Translations under genes and position numbers: made by a program
Part shown: piece by piece, positions 1-8,142 of the stretch
Layout: the number at the start of each line of letters is the position of its first letter
Position numbering within the stretch: position 1 is the stretch's first letter
The notes under the pieces: model-generated
What the model was told of the DNA's origin: nothing
The model's database searches: none
The model's input: only the letters and a program-made list of their open reading frames with translations
Assembly (NCBI GenBank): GCA_036518215.1
Contig: DATDNP010000103.1
Location: 1-64,000, forward strand
Source of the DNA: CF-39 sp036518215
Lineage (GTDB): Bacteria > Chloroflexota > Limnocylindria > P2-11E
Direction of reading: 5' to 3'
Length of the DNA stretch: 64,000 nucleotides

Positions 1-356
1 GGGATCTCGAGGTGCTTCGGCGGGACGCCCTTCTCGGGGTCGCCGAGCGCCATCGTGAGCTGGAACTTGCGCATCGCCGACACGGTGCGGCGCGCGCCGT
101 CGGCGATCTCGGGGCCGGTGTAGAGGTCCATGTCGGTCGTACCGAGATGGCCGATCGCGAAGGAGTAGCCGCTGAAGTAGACGGCCTTGAAGCCGTAGTA
201 CATGCAGAGCTCCGCACCGTGCGGGTCGTACACGCCGGGGCCGAAGACGAACGGCTCCGTGTCCAGGAGACGGCGCAGCCGCGTCGCCGGGTCCTCCCAG
301 CGCGAGGCGGGCACGCGGTAGCCCTCGGGAAGGAGCGGGGTCGGGACGAGATTCAC
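1..356 (-). CDS. Isocitrate lyase / PEP-mutase superfamily protein, N-terminal part (cut by window start)
   Basis: Reading leftwards from a GTG at 356, about 118 residues are visible. They carry the start of an ICL/PEPM TIM barrel: a VFGPGVYDP segment where this superfamily has its first strand, then CMYYGFKAVYFSGYS and GHLGTTDMDL, which match the usual AGFxAxYxSG and LGxxD motifs. If it is isocitrate lyase it splits isocitrate into glyoxylate and succinate in the glyoxylate shunt; 2-methylisocitrate lyase is the main alternative, since the catalytic KKCGH region lies outside the window. Its GTG overlaps the stop of the upstream small ORF (GTGA), so the two are translationally coupled. A divergent LysR gene suggests inducible control. 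Fatty-acid and acetate genes nearby fit a glyoxylate-shunt role. Confidence 0.75.
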   Translation of the reverse strand, partial: MNLVPTPLLPEGYRVPASRWEDPATRLRRLLDTEPFVFGPGVYDPHGAELCMYYGFKAVYFSGYSFAIGHLGTTDMDLYTGPEIADGARRTVSAMRKFQLTMALGDPEKGVPPKHLEI

Positions 357-466
357 GACTCGTGCTCCACCGGGCACTCGGAGTCCGGGCATTCGCAGTC
401 GGCCTGCTTGCGCATGAGCTCCGCGCGCTCGCGCTGCTCCTCGATGCGCTCTTCGAGCTCTGTCAT
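353..466 (-). CDS. 37-residue Cys-containing small protein coupled to isocitrate lyase
   Basis: The ORF starts at ATG 466 behind a strong Shine-Dalgarno (AAGGAGGT, ending about 5 nt upstream) and stops inside the start of the lyase gene (GTGA overlap). The product begins with a highly charged helix (MTELEERIEEQRERAELMRK) and ends with a short segment holding three cysteines at residues 24, 26 and 31, a possible metal or redox site. I do not recognise a family. The strong ribosome site and the coupling argue that it is translated, either as a functional small protein or as a leader that sets lyase translation. Confidence 0.55.
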   Translation of the reverse strand: MTELEERIEEQRERAELMRKQADCECPDSECPVEHES

Positions 467-546
467 CTCGACCTCCTTGCGTCCGTCGGAGCCATCCGGC
501 CGGACCGACGCCCGTATTGGGATGGCACTCTGTGTGCCAGCCGGTG

Positions 547-584
547 TATCAGGGAAATCGTTTGTACTGATATGCGCTATAAAT
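547..584 (+). promoter_or_regulatory. Divergent promoter and LysR-type operator candidate
   Basis: An inverted repeat TATCAG (547-552) / CTGATA (567-572) with a 14-base spacer lies in the 127-bp gap between the lyase transcript and the regulator. A -10-like TATAAA (578-583) ends 10 nt before the LysR ATG at 594. The stretch is far more AT-rich than its surroundings. LysR regulators typically bind interrupted dyads in such divergent gaps. This is inferred from sequence only. Confidence 0.4.
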
Positions 585-593
585 GCCGTTGAT

Positions 594-1496
594 ATGCCAC
601 AGGACCCGATGCTCTACGGCCATCTCGAGTCGTTCGTCGAGGTCGCCCGCCACGGCAACGTGAGCCGGGCCGCCGAGGCGCTCTACCTGACGCAGCCCGC
701 GATCACCGCGCGCCTGAAATCGCTCGAACACGACCTCGGCGTCGAGCTCTTCGTGCGCAGCCACCGCGGGATGAAGCTCACCGATGCCGGCCGCGCGTTC
801 CTCCCCTACGCCGAGCGCACGCTTGCCACGATCGACGAGGGACGCCAGCTCGTGGCGAACCTGAAACAGGGCACGACGGGCGCGCTCCTCATCGCGGCGG
901 CACCTGCGGTGAGCACGTATCTCCTGCCCGGGATCCTCCGCGCGTTCCGCACGACGCACCCGCACGTCCGCCTCGGCGTGCGTACCGGTCACACCGAGGA
1001 GGTGCTCGACCTCGTCCTGCGCGGAGAGGCGCACATCGGCCTCGGACGTCCGATCCGCCACACCGACGTCGAGCTCATCCCGGTGTTCGAGGACGAGATG
1101 CTCCTCGTCGTCAGCTCACGACACCCGTTCGCCTCCCGCGGCAAGGTGCGCATGGACGAGCTCGCGGAGGAGCGCCTCATCCTCTTCGACCGCACGTCGA
1201 GCTACCACGAGCTCACGAGCTCGCTCTTCCGCAACGCGGGGATCGTCCCCGCGTCCACGCTCGAGCTCGACAACGTCGAGGCGGCAAAGAAGATGGTCCA
1301 GCAGGGGCTCGGCGTGGCGCTCCTTCCGCGAATGGCGCTCGCGCAGGAGCTGCGCGCGCGGTCACTTCGTCCGGTGAAGCTCGTCGGCGCGCCCGTCGTG
1401 CGGCGGCCGATCGTCGCGCTGCGGCGCAAGGACGCGGGCGCGCCCATCGGCCCGGTCGCCGGATTCCTCGAGACGCTCCACGAGCTGCGGCTCTAG
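594..1496 (+). CDS. LysR-family transcriptional regulator
   Basis: The protein has about 300 residues. Residues 6-65 form the LysR winged-helix domain (LESFVEVARHGNVSRAAEAL, then LTQPAITARLKSLEHDLGVELF), followed by the periplasmic-binding-like effector domain with the typical IGLGRP and FEDEMLLVVSSRHP segments. The start at ATG 594 was chosen because the HTH begins there; an ATG at 609 is also possible, and longer frames upstream are not LysR-like. It is transcribed away from the isocitrate lyase gene and probably controls it, sensing an unknown small carboxylate or acyl metabolite. The stop overlaps the stop of the convergent copper/beta-helix gene by two bases. Confidence 0.9.
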   Translation: MPQDPMLYGHLESFVEVARHGNVSRAAEALYLTQPAITARLKSLEHDLGVELFVRSHRGMKLTDAGRAFLPYAERTLATIDEGRQLVANLKQGTTGALLIAAAPAVSTYLLPGILRAFRTTHPHVRLGVRTGHTEEVLDLVLRGEAHIGLGRPIRHTDVELIPVFEDEMLLVVSSRHPFASRGKVRMDELAEERLILFDRTSSYHELTSSLFRNAGIVPASTLELDNVEAAKKMVQQGLGVALLPRMALAQELRARSLRPVKLVGAPVVRRPIVALRRKDAGAPIGPVAGFLETLHELRL

Positions 1497-3313
1497 GGTC
1501 GCAGCAGCTCGACCAGCGTGACGCCGACGAGGAACACGGCGTACACGCCGAGCGGCGCGAACAGGTAGCGGCGTCGCGGCACGGCACGCCGGCGCCGCCG
1601 CTGCACGAGCCCATACGCCGCGACGATGAGGAACGCGAGCGGCGCGACGTATCCCGCGACGGTGTAGATCACCGTCCCGAGCGTCGGTCCCCGCCACGCG
1701 CTCGTCGCGGCTCGGAGCGCCGCGGCCGCGCGGACCTCGGCGGCGGGATCGACGCGCCGCGCCGGCCCGGCCGGCGCCGCTGGCGCCGTGATGTCCGTCA
1801 TGCTCGGCTGTGGCGGTGCTGCGGGGACGGTCCGCACGTCGCCGTGCGGGTAGCGGTCGAGGCTCACGGCACGGAGGTAGCGCGCGAGGCCACCGAGCGT
1901 GAGCGCGATGTCGCCGCCGCCCACCGCGCCGAGCGGCGAGCCACACCCGTAGAAGCCTTCGATGAGCGGCGGGAGCGAGCTCCCCGCGGCGTTGTCCTCG
2001 AAGCAGTTGGAGCCGCCCGCGGGCGCGATGAGCGCGAGGTCTGCGATGCCCGAATCCGCGACGACGTTGTCGTGCACGTGATTCGCGCCAGCGAGCCACA
2101 CGTTCTCGTCGAACACGAAGGTGACGAGGATCCCGACGTTGTCGTGGTGCTCGACGCGGTTGTACGCGACCTCGTCCTCGCGCCCGCCGACGATGTCGAT
2201 CCCCGTCCCGAAGAACGGGAACTCGTCGGCCTTCGCCGGAACGTCGCGGTTGTTGTTGTCGTGGACCCAGTTGTTCACGATCGTCGCCGCCCATTGCGGC
2301 GCGAGTCCCTCGCGGTCGAGCGTGTTCGGCGCGATCCCCGCCATGTTGTCGGCGAACTCGGAGTTGCGGATGACGAGATCGCGGCTCGCGTTCGTACCGG
2401 AGAACCCGAGCGCGTTGTAGCGCGCGACGACGTCCGTCACGAGCGCGTTGCACGGGTCGCATTGCCCGATGTAGAAGCCCGAGTCCGGACTGCCGCTCGC
2501 GTACGAATGGTCGAACTGGCCGACACCCGAATCGAAGGCATAGATGCCGTAGTCGCCGTTCGCGTCGGCGGTGAGGTAGCTCCCGCGGTAGCCCCACACG
2601 CTGCGCCAGTAGAAGCCGTTCAGCCGGTAATGCCGCGCGGTCATGTTCTCGATGACGACGCCGTCGGCGCCGAAGACCGCGATGCCGTTCGCGTAGTCGG
2701 GATCGAACTCGCCGTCGAGGATCACTCTGTTGCGGTCCTCGCCGCGGATGACGAGGTGCGGCGTCGTGACGATGACAGCCTCGTGGTACACGCCGGGCGC
2801 GATGAGGATCGTGTCGCCCGGGCTCGCCGCGTCGACGGCCGCCTGGATCGTCACGCGGTCGCGCGGCACGTGGATCGTCTTTCCGCCCGACGGGCGCACG
2901 GGCGGATCCGGCGGATAGGTGCGGCTCGCGCTCGTCGATCCCGCGTACTCCGGTGACACGCCGACGAAGACGCGTCCGCTCATGCCCGTTCCGGAGGCAC
3001 CGTGCAGGTGGCAGTAGTACGCGAACGACCCGATCTTCGGGAACGTCACGGTGAAGCTGTCGCCGGTCTGGAGGATCTTCGACTGGAAGCTGCCGTCGTT
3101 GGCGATGACGTCGTGCGGGTTCCGCCCCGCGTTCACCCAGCGGACCGAGTCGCCTGGGTCGATCTGCACCGTCGCGGGATCGAAGAAGTCGTCACGCAGC
3201 TGGACGACGACCGTCTTCGCGGACGCAGGCGCAGGGGCGACGAACGCGTCGGCGGGCGACCCAGCCGCGAACACGACGCACGCGACGGCGAAGAGCGCGA
3301 TGGATCGCCGCAT
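1493..3313 (-). CDS. Secreted cupredoxin / right-handed beta-helix membrane-anchored protein
   Basis: The 606-residue protein has a signal peptide (about 1-23), then a type-1 blue copper domain (about 33-118). Visible copper ligands are His67, Cys101, His104 and Met111 in NPHD and YYCHLHG...GM. A Pro-rich linker leads to a right-handed parallel beta-helix of the NosD/CASH kind (about 145-470) beginning TIQAAVDAASPGDTI and rich in repeats with N, G and H. The C-terminus has two transmembrane helices with an Arg-rich loop between. Copper electron-transfer domains and carbohydrate-like beta-helices are both common, but this combination tethered to the outer face of the membrane is unusual. A role in surface copper handling or extracellular electron transfer is only inferred. 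No partner oxidase is adjacent. Confidence 0.75.
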   Translation of the reverse strand: MRRSIALFAVACVVFAAGSPADAFVAPAPASAKTVVVQLRDDFFDPATVQIDPGDSVRWVNAGRNPHDVIANDGSFQSKILQTGDSFTVTFPKIGSFAYYCHLHGASGTGMSGRVFVGVSPEYAGSTSASRTYPPDPPVRPSGGKTIHVPRDRVTIQAAVDAASPGDTILIAPGVYHEAVIVTTPHLVIRGEDRNRVILDGEFDPDYANGIAVFGADGVVIENMTARHYRLNGFYWRSVWGYRGSYLTADANGDYGIYAFDSGVGQFDHSYASGSPDSGFYIGQCDPCNALVTDVVARYNALGFSGTNASRDLVIRNSEFADNMAGIAPNTLDREGLAPQWAATIVNNWVHDNNNRDVPAKADEFPFFGTGIDIVGGREDEVAYNRVEHHDNVGILVTFVFDENVWLAGANHVHDNVVADSGIADLALIAPAGGSNCFEDNAAGSSLPPLIEGFYGCGSPLGAVGGGDIALTLGGLARYLRAVSLDRYPHGDVRTVPAAPPQPSMTDITAPAAPAGPARRVDPAAEVRAAAALRAATSAWRGPTLGTVIYTVAGYVAPLAFLIVAAYGLVQRRRRRAVPRRRYLFAPLGVYAVFLVGVTLVELLRP

Positions 3314-3349
3314 CCGGGCATGCTACCGGCGGCTTGCCGTGCCGCAACG

Positions 3350-4132
3350 CTACGTCGCGGGCAGATGGCTGCGCTCGCGCCGCGCGAGCGCGGATCCGAT
3401 GGTGTCGGGTGCGGCATCGACGGCGAGCGTCCACGTCGCTCGCGCGTCCTCGACCAGGCCGGCCTCGCGGAGCGCGACGCCGAGGAGATAGCCGATGAAC
3501 GCGCGCTCGTGCGGCATGAGCTCGGCGCCGCGCGCGGCCGCGCGATCGAGTGCGGCACGCATGGCGTCGTGCTCGCCGGCGAGCGCCGCGACGATCGCTT
3601 CGAGCGCGGAGGCCATCGCGTCGCCCGACGTCGTGCCGCGGATCGCGGCATCGCGCGCGATCTGGTGCGCGAGCACGCGCCCGCGCTCCCGGTCGCCGCC
3701 GATCGCAGCGAGCTCGCACCACGCGAGCGTGATGCGCGCGAGGGCGTCGTCGGGGACGAGCTGCGCGACGCGGCGCGCGTCGCCAGGGCGGTTGAGCGCG
3801 GTGTACGCCGCGACGAGCCGCGGTGCGACGCGCGGCGCGCCGAGCCTCTTCATCGCGGACTCCCAGAGGGACGCGGCCGAGAGCGGATCGCCGCCGGCGT
3901 AGAGGACGTCGGCCGCGACCTCCTGGACGACCGGGAGCTTCGGGAACCGTGAGAGGAGCGGCGCGACCAGCTCGCGCGCGCGCTCGACCTCACCCGCGTC
4001 GACCGCCTCCTCGGCCTCCACCAGGGCATCGGTGACGCGTCGAAGACCCATCTGGTAGCGGGCGAACCAGGCGAGGCCGGCGAGGACGGCGAGCCCCGCG
4101 ATGACCGCAATCAGTACAGGGAGGTTGTCCAC
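3350..4132 (-). CDS. Membrane-anchored TPR-like protein
   Basis: The 260-residue protein has one N-terminal membrane helix (about 5-24) followed by alpha-helical pairs resembling tetratricopeptide repeats, for example DAGEVERARELVAPLLSRFP and AYTALNRPGDARRVAQLVP. It is probably a scaffold protein of the inner membrane facing the cytoplasm. No enzymatic motif is visible and I do not recognise a named family. It is transcribed on its own, 36 bp upstream of the beta-helix gene, so the two may share a transcript. Three DnaA-box-like sequences overlap or lie just outside its 5' end. Confidence 0.6.
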   Translation of the reverse strand: MDNLPVLIAVIAGLAVLAGLAWFARYQMGLRRVTDALVEAEEAVDAGEVERARELVAPLLSRFPKLPVVQEVAADVLYAGGDPLSAASLWESAMKRLGAPRVAPRLVAAYTALNRPGDARRVAQLVPDDALARITLAWCELAAIGGDRERGRVLAHQIARDAAIRGTTSGDAMASALEAIVAALAGEHDAMRAALDRAAARGAELMPHERAFIGYLLGVALREAGLVEDARATWTLAVDAAPDTIGSALARRERSHLPAT

Positions 4133-4195
4133 AGCCCCTCTCGGGTCCCCGCACCATTTCGCGGGTTATCCACGGAAATCGGCCAGTTATCCACT
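4125..4195 (+). promoter_or_regulatory. Cluster of three DnaA-box-like sequences
   Basis: TTGTCCACA (4125-4133), TTATCCACG (4166-4174) and TTATCCACT (4187-4195) all point the same way and start 41 and 21 bases apart, which is close to four and two helical turns. The canonical DnaA box is TTATCCACA. The cluster lies between two minus-strand genes, with no dnaA, dnaN or gyrB nearby, so an origin is not supported by context; a DnaA regulatory or titration site is possible. Confidence 0.4.
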
Positions 4196-4218
4196 CTGAG
4201 CGGCTGCTCGCCCGTCCG

Positions 4219-5364
4219 CTAACTGTTCTCTAAGAGCGCACCCGCGATGACCATCCGCTGGACCTCGCTCGTGCCCTCGTAGATGCGGGTGATCCGCGCG
4301 TCCCGGTATGCGCGCTCGATCCACAGCTCGCGCATGTACCCCATACCGCCGTGCACCTGGACGGCGGCGTCGGCGACCCGCCCGAGCATCTCTGTCGAGA
4401 AAAGCTTCGCCATCGCCGCCCGCTGCGTGATGCGCTCGCCGCGATCGGCGCGCCAGGCGGCGTCGTACACCATGAGCCGCGCCGCATGGATCTCGGTGGC
4501 CGCGTCCGCGAGCATCCACTGGATCGCCTGGTTCACCGCGATCGGCTTCCCGAACTGCACCCGAGACTTCGCGTACTGCGCGCTCGCCTCCATGAGGCGC
4601 TGCGCGATGCCGACGGAGTGCGCGGCGAGACCGAGACGCCCCATGTCGAGCGTGCCGAGCGCGATCTTGAAGCCCTGACCCTCGTCTCCGACGCGCTGCG
4701 CCGCGGGGACGCGCAGATCGTGGAAGAAGAGCTGCGCCGTCGTCGACCCATGGAGGCCCATCTTCTCGTCGTTCGGCCCGACCTCGAGTCCGGCGGCCCC
4801 GCGCTCGACGACGAACGCGGTGATGCCCTTGCTGCGCTGCTCGGGAGCGGTGCTCGCGAAGATGACGAACACGTCGGCGATCGGCGCGTTGGTGATGAAC
4901 GTCTTCGCGCCGTCGATGACGTACGTGTCGCCTTCGCGCTTCGCCATCGTTCGCAGCGAGCCGGCATCGCTCCCGGCGCCTGGCTCGGAGAGCCCATACG
5001 CGCCGATCTTCTCGCCGGCGAAGAGCTGCGGAAGATACCGCTCGCGCACGGTGTCCGGTCCGCCGATCTCGATGGCGGTGCCGCAGAGGCCCGCGGTCGC
5101 GCCGATGACGTTCCACAGGGACGCGTTCACGCGTCCGGCCTGCTCGACTGCGACGCAATACCCGAGCTTCCCGAAGCCCTGGCCGCCCCATCGTTCGTCA
5201 TGGCCGATGCCGAAGAGACCGGCACCGCCCATCTCGCTGATCAGCGAGCGCGGGATCTCGTTGCGCTCCTCGATCTCCTTCTCGTGCGGCGCGAGCTTCT
5301 CGTCCACGAACTTGCGGATCGATCTCTGGAGGAGCTGCAGCTCCTCAGGCAGCTCGAGATCCAT
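4219..5364 (-). CDS. Acyl-CoA dehydrogenase
   Basis: This 381-residue FAD enzyme oxidises acyl-CoA to 2-enoyl-CoA, normally the first step of beta-oxidation or of branched-chain/aryl-acyl catabolism, passing electrons to ETF. The N-terminal helical domain, central beta domain (YGLSEPGAGSDAGS, FITNA) and C-terminal helical domain are in the usual order and length. The catalytic base is Glu363 in RIYEGTSE, as in short-chain and medium-chain members. It follows the thioesterase gene with a 4-bp gap, so the two form an operon. Chain-length preference cannot be read from the sequence. No ETF genes are in view. Confidence 0.93.
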   Translation of the reverse strand: MDLELPEELQLLQRSIRKFVDEKLAPHEKEIEERNEIPRSLISEMGGAGLFGIGHDERWGGQGFGKLGYCVAVEQAGRVNASLWNVIGATAGLCGTAIEIGGPDTVRERYLPQLFAGEKIGAYGLSEPGAGSDAGSLRTMAKREGDTYVIDGAKTFITNAPIADVFVIFASTAPEQRSKGITAFVVERGAAGLEVGPNDEKMGLHGSTTAQLFFHDLRVPAAQRVGDEGQGFKIALGTLDMGRLGLAAHSVGIAQRLMEASAQYAKSRVQFGKPIAVNQAIQWMLADAATEIHAARLMVYDAAWRADRGERITQRAAMAKLFSTEMLGRVADAAVQVHGGMGYMRELWIERAYRDARITRIYEGTSEVQRMVIAGALLENS

Positions 5365-5368
5365 GCTC

Positions 5369-5788
5369 TCACTCCCCCTTCGCGCGCTCCAGGATGAGCC
5401 GGACCTGGTCCGGAATGCGCTGCGCGCGCTTGGACTCGCGACCGATGACGACCTGGATCGTGCTCACCTCGGCGCAATGCTGGCCGTCGGCGCGGTCGAT
5501 CGCGTACGCGAACTCCCACGACGATCCCCGGATCTCTCCGACGCGGACCTTGATGTCGAAGAGATCGTCGAATCGCAGCGGCGCTCGGTAGCGCACGTGT
5601 GCCTCTCCGATGGTGAAGTCGACGCCGTGCGCGACGAGGTCGCGCTGGTACTCGAGCCCGAGATGGCGCAGGTATTCCATGCGTCCGACCTCGGCGTAGA
5701 GCAGGTAGTTCGCGTAGTAGACGACCTGCTGAGTGTCCGTCTCCCCGAAGCGCACGCGCTGGCGCACGGTGAACGGGTACGTCTCCAT
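5369..5788 (-). CDS. Hotdog-fold acyl-CoA thioesterase (YbgC/4HBT type)
   Basis: The 139-residue protein has the 4-hydroxybenzoyl-CoA thioesterase signature RVRFGETDTQQVVYYANYL, with the catalytic Asp in ETDTQ, and a matching length for a single hotdog domain. It would hydrolyse an acyl-CoA thioester, perhaps relieving CoA trapping in the pathway of the adjacent acyl-CoA dehydrogenase. The start at ATG 5788 fits the family N-terminus and is preceded by a TAACCT -10 box 7 nt upstream (5801-5796), so the message is probably leaderless. The upstream in-frame extension is not family-like. Confidence 0.88.
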   Translation of the reverse strand: METYPFTVRQRVRFGETDTQQVVYYANYLLYAEVGRMEYLRHLGLEYQRDLVAHGVDFTIGEAHVRYRAPLRFDDLFDIKVRVGEIRGSSWEFAYAIDRADGQHCAEVSTIQVVIGRESKRAQRIPDQVRLILERAKGE

Positions 5789-5835
5789 GCTCGGCAGGTT
5801 ACCGGCTTGGCACGGACCCTGCTCGACCTCGTGGC

Positions 5836-6273
5836 ATGTCCGTACGACACGATGACTACCCCACGGAGCGCGTGGAACGAGTCGAACACGTCGAGCATGT
5901 GCACGACCAGCCCACCACGAACACGCCGTACACGCCGTACGCATCCAACGTGAACGTGGGCGGCACTTCGGGCGCAGGGACGCCCGTCTGGACCGTGACC
6001 AGCGTCGTGACTCTGCTCTTCACGGTGCTCGAGGTCCTGCTCCTCCTGCGCTTCATCCTCAAGCTCGCGGGCGCGAACGCGAACCAGCCGCTCATCACCG
6101 CCCTGTACAACGTGACCGAGCCGATCTGCCGTCCGTTCCAGGGCATCTTCCCAGAGCCGTCAGGGCCGCCCGTCCTCGACATCCCCGCACTTCTCGCGAT
6201 CGTCGTCCTCTTCCTCATCGCGGGTCTCATCGTCGCGCTCGTGCGCGCGATCATGACGCCACGACGCGTGTGA
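5836..6273 (+). CDS. YggT-family membrane protein
   Basis: The 145-residue protein has an unusual N-terminal 45 residues rich in His, Glu and Val (repeated VEHV-like units) then Thr/Pro/Tyr, followed by two to three membrane helices. The segment LLLRFILKLAGANANQPLITALYNVTEPICRPFQGIFP is the core YggT signature with the conserved N-x-TEP-x-PFxxIFP pattern. YggT proteins are small integral membrane proteins linked to cell division or osmotic stress in other bacteria; the biochemical role is not known. It is transcribed alone, divergent from the thioesterase operon. Confidence 0.8.
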   Translation: MSVRHDDYPTERVERVEHVEHVHDQPTTNTPYTPYASNVNVGGTSGAGTPVWTVTSVVTLLFTVLEVLLLLRFILKLAGANANQPLITALYNVTEPICRPFQGIFPEPSGPPVLDIPALLAIVVLFLIAGLIVALVRAIMTPRRV

Positions 6274-6356
6274 CCGTTCGGTAACGAACGCTGCGACGGG
6301 GGCACGCCTGGGCGTGCTCCCGTCCAGTAGGCACGGACGGTGCTTTACCTCGCGTC

Positions 6357-7238
6357 ATGAAGAGATTCCTCGTCCCACTTCTCGCGTTCCCAATCATCGC
6401 CCTCGTCGCCTGCAACCAGGCGGCGAACAACAACGCGTCGTCTTCGCCCTACGCGAGCGGATCGGCGGCAGCGTCAGCGCGAGCCACCGGATCGGTGGCC
6501 GCGTCCGCGCAGGCCTCCGCGAGCGCGTCGGGGTCGACCAAATACATCACGCTCGACGTTCCCGTGCCGCAGTCCGGCATGAACGCCGGCGTCGACGGCA
6601 AGGGCTGGACGGTGGACATCGTCGCGAAGGGCAACGGCCCGGCGATGGACAAGGTGAAGCCCGCGTTCCAGACGACGAGCACGACGGCGACGGGACGTAA
6701 CACGAACTTCCCGGGTCTCGTCGTCATCGTCAAGGAGTCATCCGGCAGCTCGGGCTCGAGCCCGAATCTCGCGAAGCTCTTCCAGATGATCGGCCTGCCC
6801 AACACGCTCCAGGGTGCCGGCATCTCCTCGGTCGGCACGAGCGCGTCGGGATCACCAGCCGCGAGCGCAAGCGCGAACGCGAGCGCGAGCAGCAGCGCGG
6901 CGCCGAGCGCCGCGGGTTCGGCCGCGACGAGCTCGAAGGCTGTCGATCAGGGGACCGCGGAAGCGACCTGGTTCGTGCAGCAGTCGATGTGGGGTAGCGA
7001 CGCCGACGTCGAGCTCGACGCCTTCGTCGTCGACGGCGACGCCCCCGACAGCATCTCGAGCGACACGAGCAATCTGAAGATCGTCTCGAACATCGTCACC
7101 GTGCACTTCCACATCAACGGCGGCGGCAAGGGCTCGAGCCCGAGCGGCTCCGCGAGCCCGAGCACGTCGGCCTCTCCCAGCGGGTCCAGCGCACCCGGCA
7201 GCGCGAGTCCGAGCCCGTCGGCCTCGTCGACTCCATAA
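6357..7238 (+). CDS. Low-complexity lipoprotein of unknown function
   Basis: The 293-residue protein has a lipoprotein signal peptide with a lipobox ending LVAC (Cys about 20), so it should be lipid-anchored outside the membrane. It then alternates Ala/Ser/Thr/Pro-rich linkers (SASASAN type) with two short folded-looking segments (about 60-130 and 190-250, the latter EATWFVQQSMWGSDADVELD). The C-terminal 40 residues are Ser/Pro-rich, which suggests a flexible tail. No catalytic motif is visible. A strong intrinsic terminator follows, so the gene is a single-gene unit. Confidence 0.65.
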   Translation: MKRFLVPLLAFPIIALVACNQAANNNASSSPYASGSAAASARATGSVAASAQASASASGSTKYITLDVPVPQSGMNAGVDGKGWTVDIVAKGNGPAMDKVKPAFQTTSTTATGRNTNFPGLVVIVKESSGSSGSSPNLAKLFQMIGLPNTLQGAGISSVGTSASGSPAASASANASASSSAAPSAAGSAATSSKAVDQGTAEATWFVQQSMWGSDADVELDAFVVDGDAPDSISSDTSNLKIVSNIVTVHFHINGGGKGSSPSGSASPSTSASPSGSSAPGSASPSPSASSTP

Positions 7239-7260
7239 CGCGACCAGGCACGATGTGAAG

Positions 7261-7294
7261 AAGAGGGGCGATCGCGATGCGGTCGCCCCTCTTT
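7261..7294 (+). terminator. Intrinsic terminator after the lipoprotein gene
   Basis: A perfect 10-bp stem AGAGGGGCGA (7262-7271) / TCGCCCCTCT (7283-7292) encloses an 11-nt loop. It starts 23 nt after the lipoprotein stop and is followed by only a short T run (TTT inclusive), with AA on the other flank. Confidence 0.7.
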
Positions 7295-7340
7295 CGCGTG
7301 CCACGAGCGCGCCGAGGGCCGCGGTATCGTAGCCGCGCTC

Positions 7341-8123
7341 GTGAGCTCGATCAGGGTGGACCTCGGTGGGAAGAGCGCGCTCGTGACGGGCGCCGCGAGC
7401 GGCATCGGTCGCGCGATCGCGGAGGATCTCGCCCGCCGCCGCGCGCGCGTGCTCCTGGCCGACATCGACGAAGGACAGGTGCGGTCCGTCGCGGCCGCGC
7501 TTCCCGGCGCGCTCGCGATGCGCGCCGACATCTCATCGCGGGAGGACTGCCGCGCGCTCGTCGACCGCGCGCGTCATGAGTGGGGTGGCATCGACATCCT
7601 CGTGAACAACGCAGGGCTCCAGGTCGTGTCGCCGGTGGAGGACTTCCCGGAGGACCGCTGGGAATACATCGTGAGAGTGATGCTCGTCGGCGCGTTCCTG
7701 CTCACGAAGTACGCGATCCCCGACATGTACCGCAAACGCTGGGGGCGGATCGTGAACGTCTCGTCGCTGCACGGTCTCGTCGCGTCGCCGTACAAGTCGG
7801 CGTACGTCTCCGCGAAGCACGGTCTCATGGGCCTCACGAAGACGGTCGCGCTCGAGGCCGCCGACAAGGGCGTCACCGTGAACGCGATCTGCCCGAGCTA
7901 CGTCCGGACGCCGCTCGTCGAGAAGCAGATCGCCGATCAGGCGCGCGTCAACAACATGTCGGAGGCGGACGTCGTCGAAAAGATCATGCTCGCGCCCGCG
8001 GCGATCAAGCGGCTCCTCGAGCCGTCCGAGATCGCCGCGTACGTGGCGTTCCTCTGCACCGACGACGCGTCGGGCATCACCGGTTCCGCGCAGCTCATCG
8101 ACGCGGGCTGGACCGCCCGCTGA
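7341..8123 (+). CDS. 3-hydroxybutyrate dehydrogenase (SDR family)
   Basis: The 260-residue short-chain dehydrogenase has the NAD-binding TGAASGIG motif (16-23), the NNAG motif (89-92) and catalytic Ser142, Tyr155 and Lys159. The segment NAICPSYVRTPLVEKQIADQA is characteristic of D-3-hydroxybutyrate dehydrogenase, which interconverts 3-hydroxybutyrate and acetoacetate in ketone-body or polyhydroxybutyrate metabolism. The start is GTG 7341. The acetyl-CoA synthetase-like gene nearby and the isocitrate lyase gene fit C2/C4 acid use. A generic SDR is the alternative. Confidence 0.88.
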   Translation: MSSIRVDLGGKSALVTGAASGIGRAIAEDLARRRARVLLADIDEGQVRSVAAALPGALAMRADISSREDCRALVDRARHEWGGIDILVNNAGLQVVSPVEDFPEDRWEYIVRVMLVGAFLLTKYAIPDMYRKRWGRIVNVSSLHGLVASPYKSAYVSAKHGLMGLTKTVALEAADKGVTVNAICPSYVRTPLVEKQIADQARVNNMSEADVVEKIMLAPAAIKRLLEPSEIAAYVAFLCTDDASGITGSAQLIDAGWTAR

Positions 8124-8142
8124 GCCGCGAGCGCGAGGCGGT

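Noticed and set aside
12..593. In-frame extension of the LysR gene by about 194 codons
   Set aside because: The extension runs antisense to the isocitrate lyase family gene and the small ORF; LysR proteins start at the HTH.
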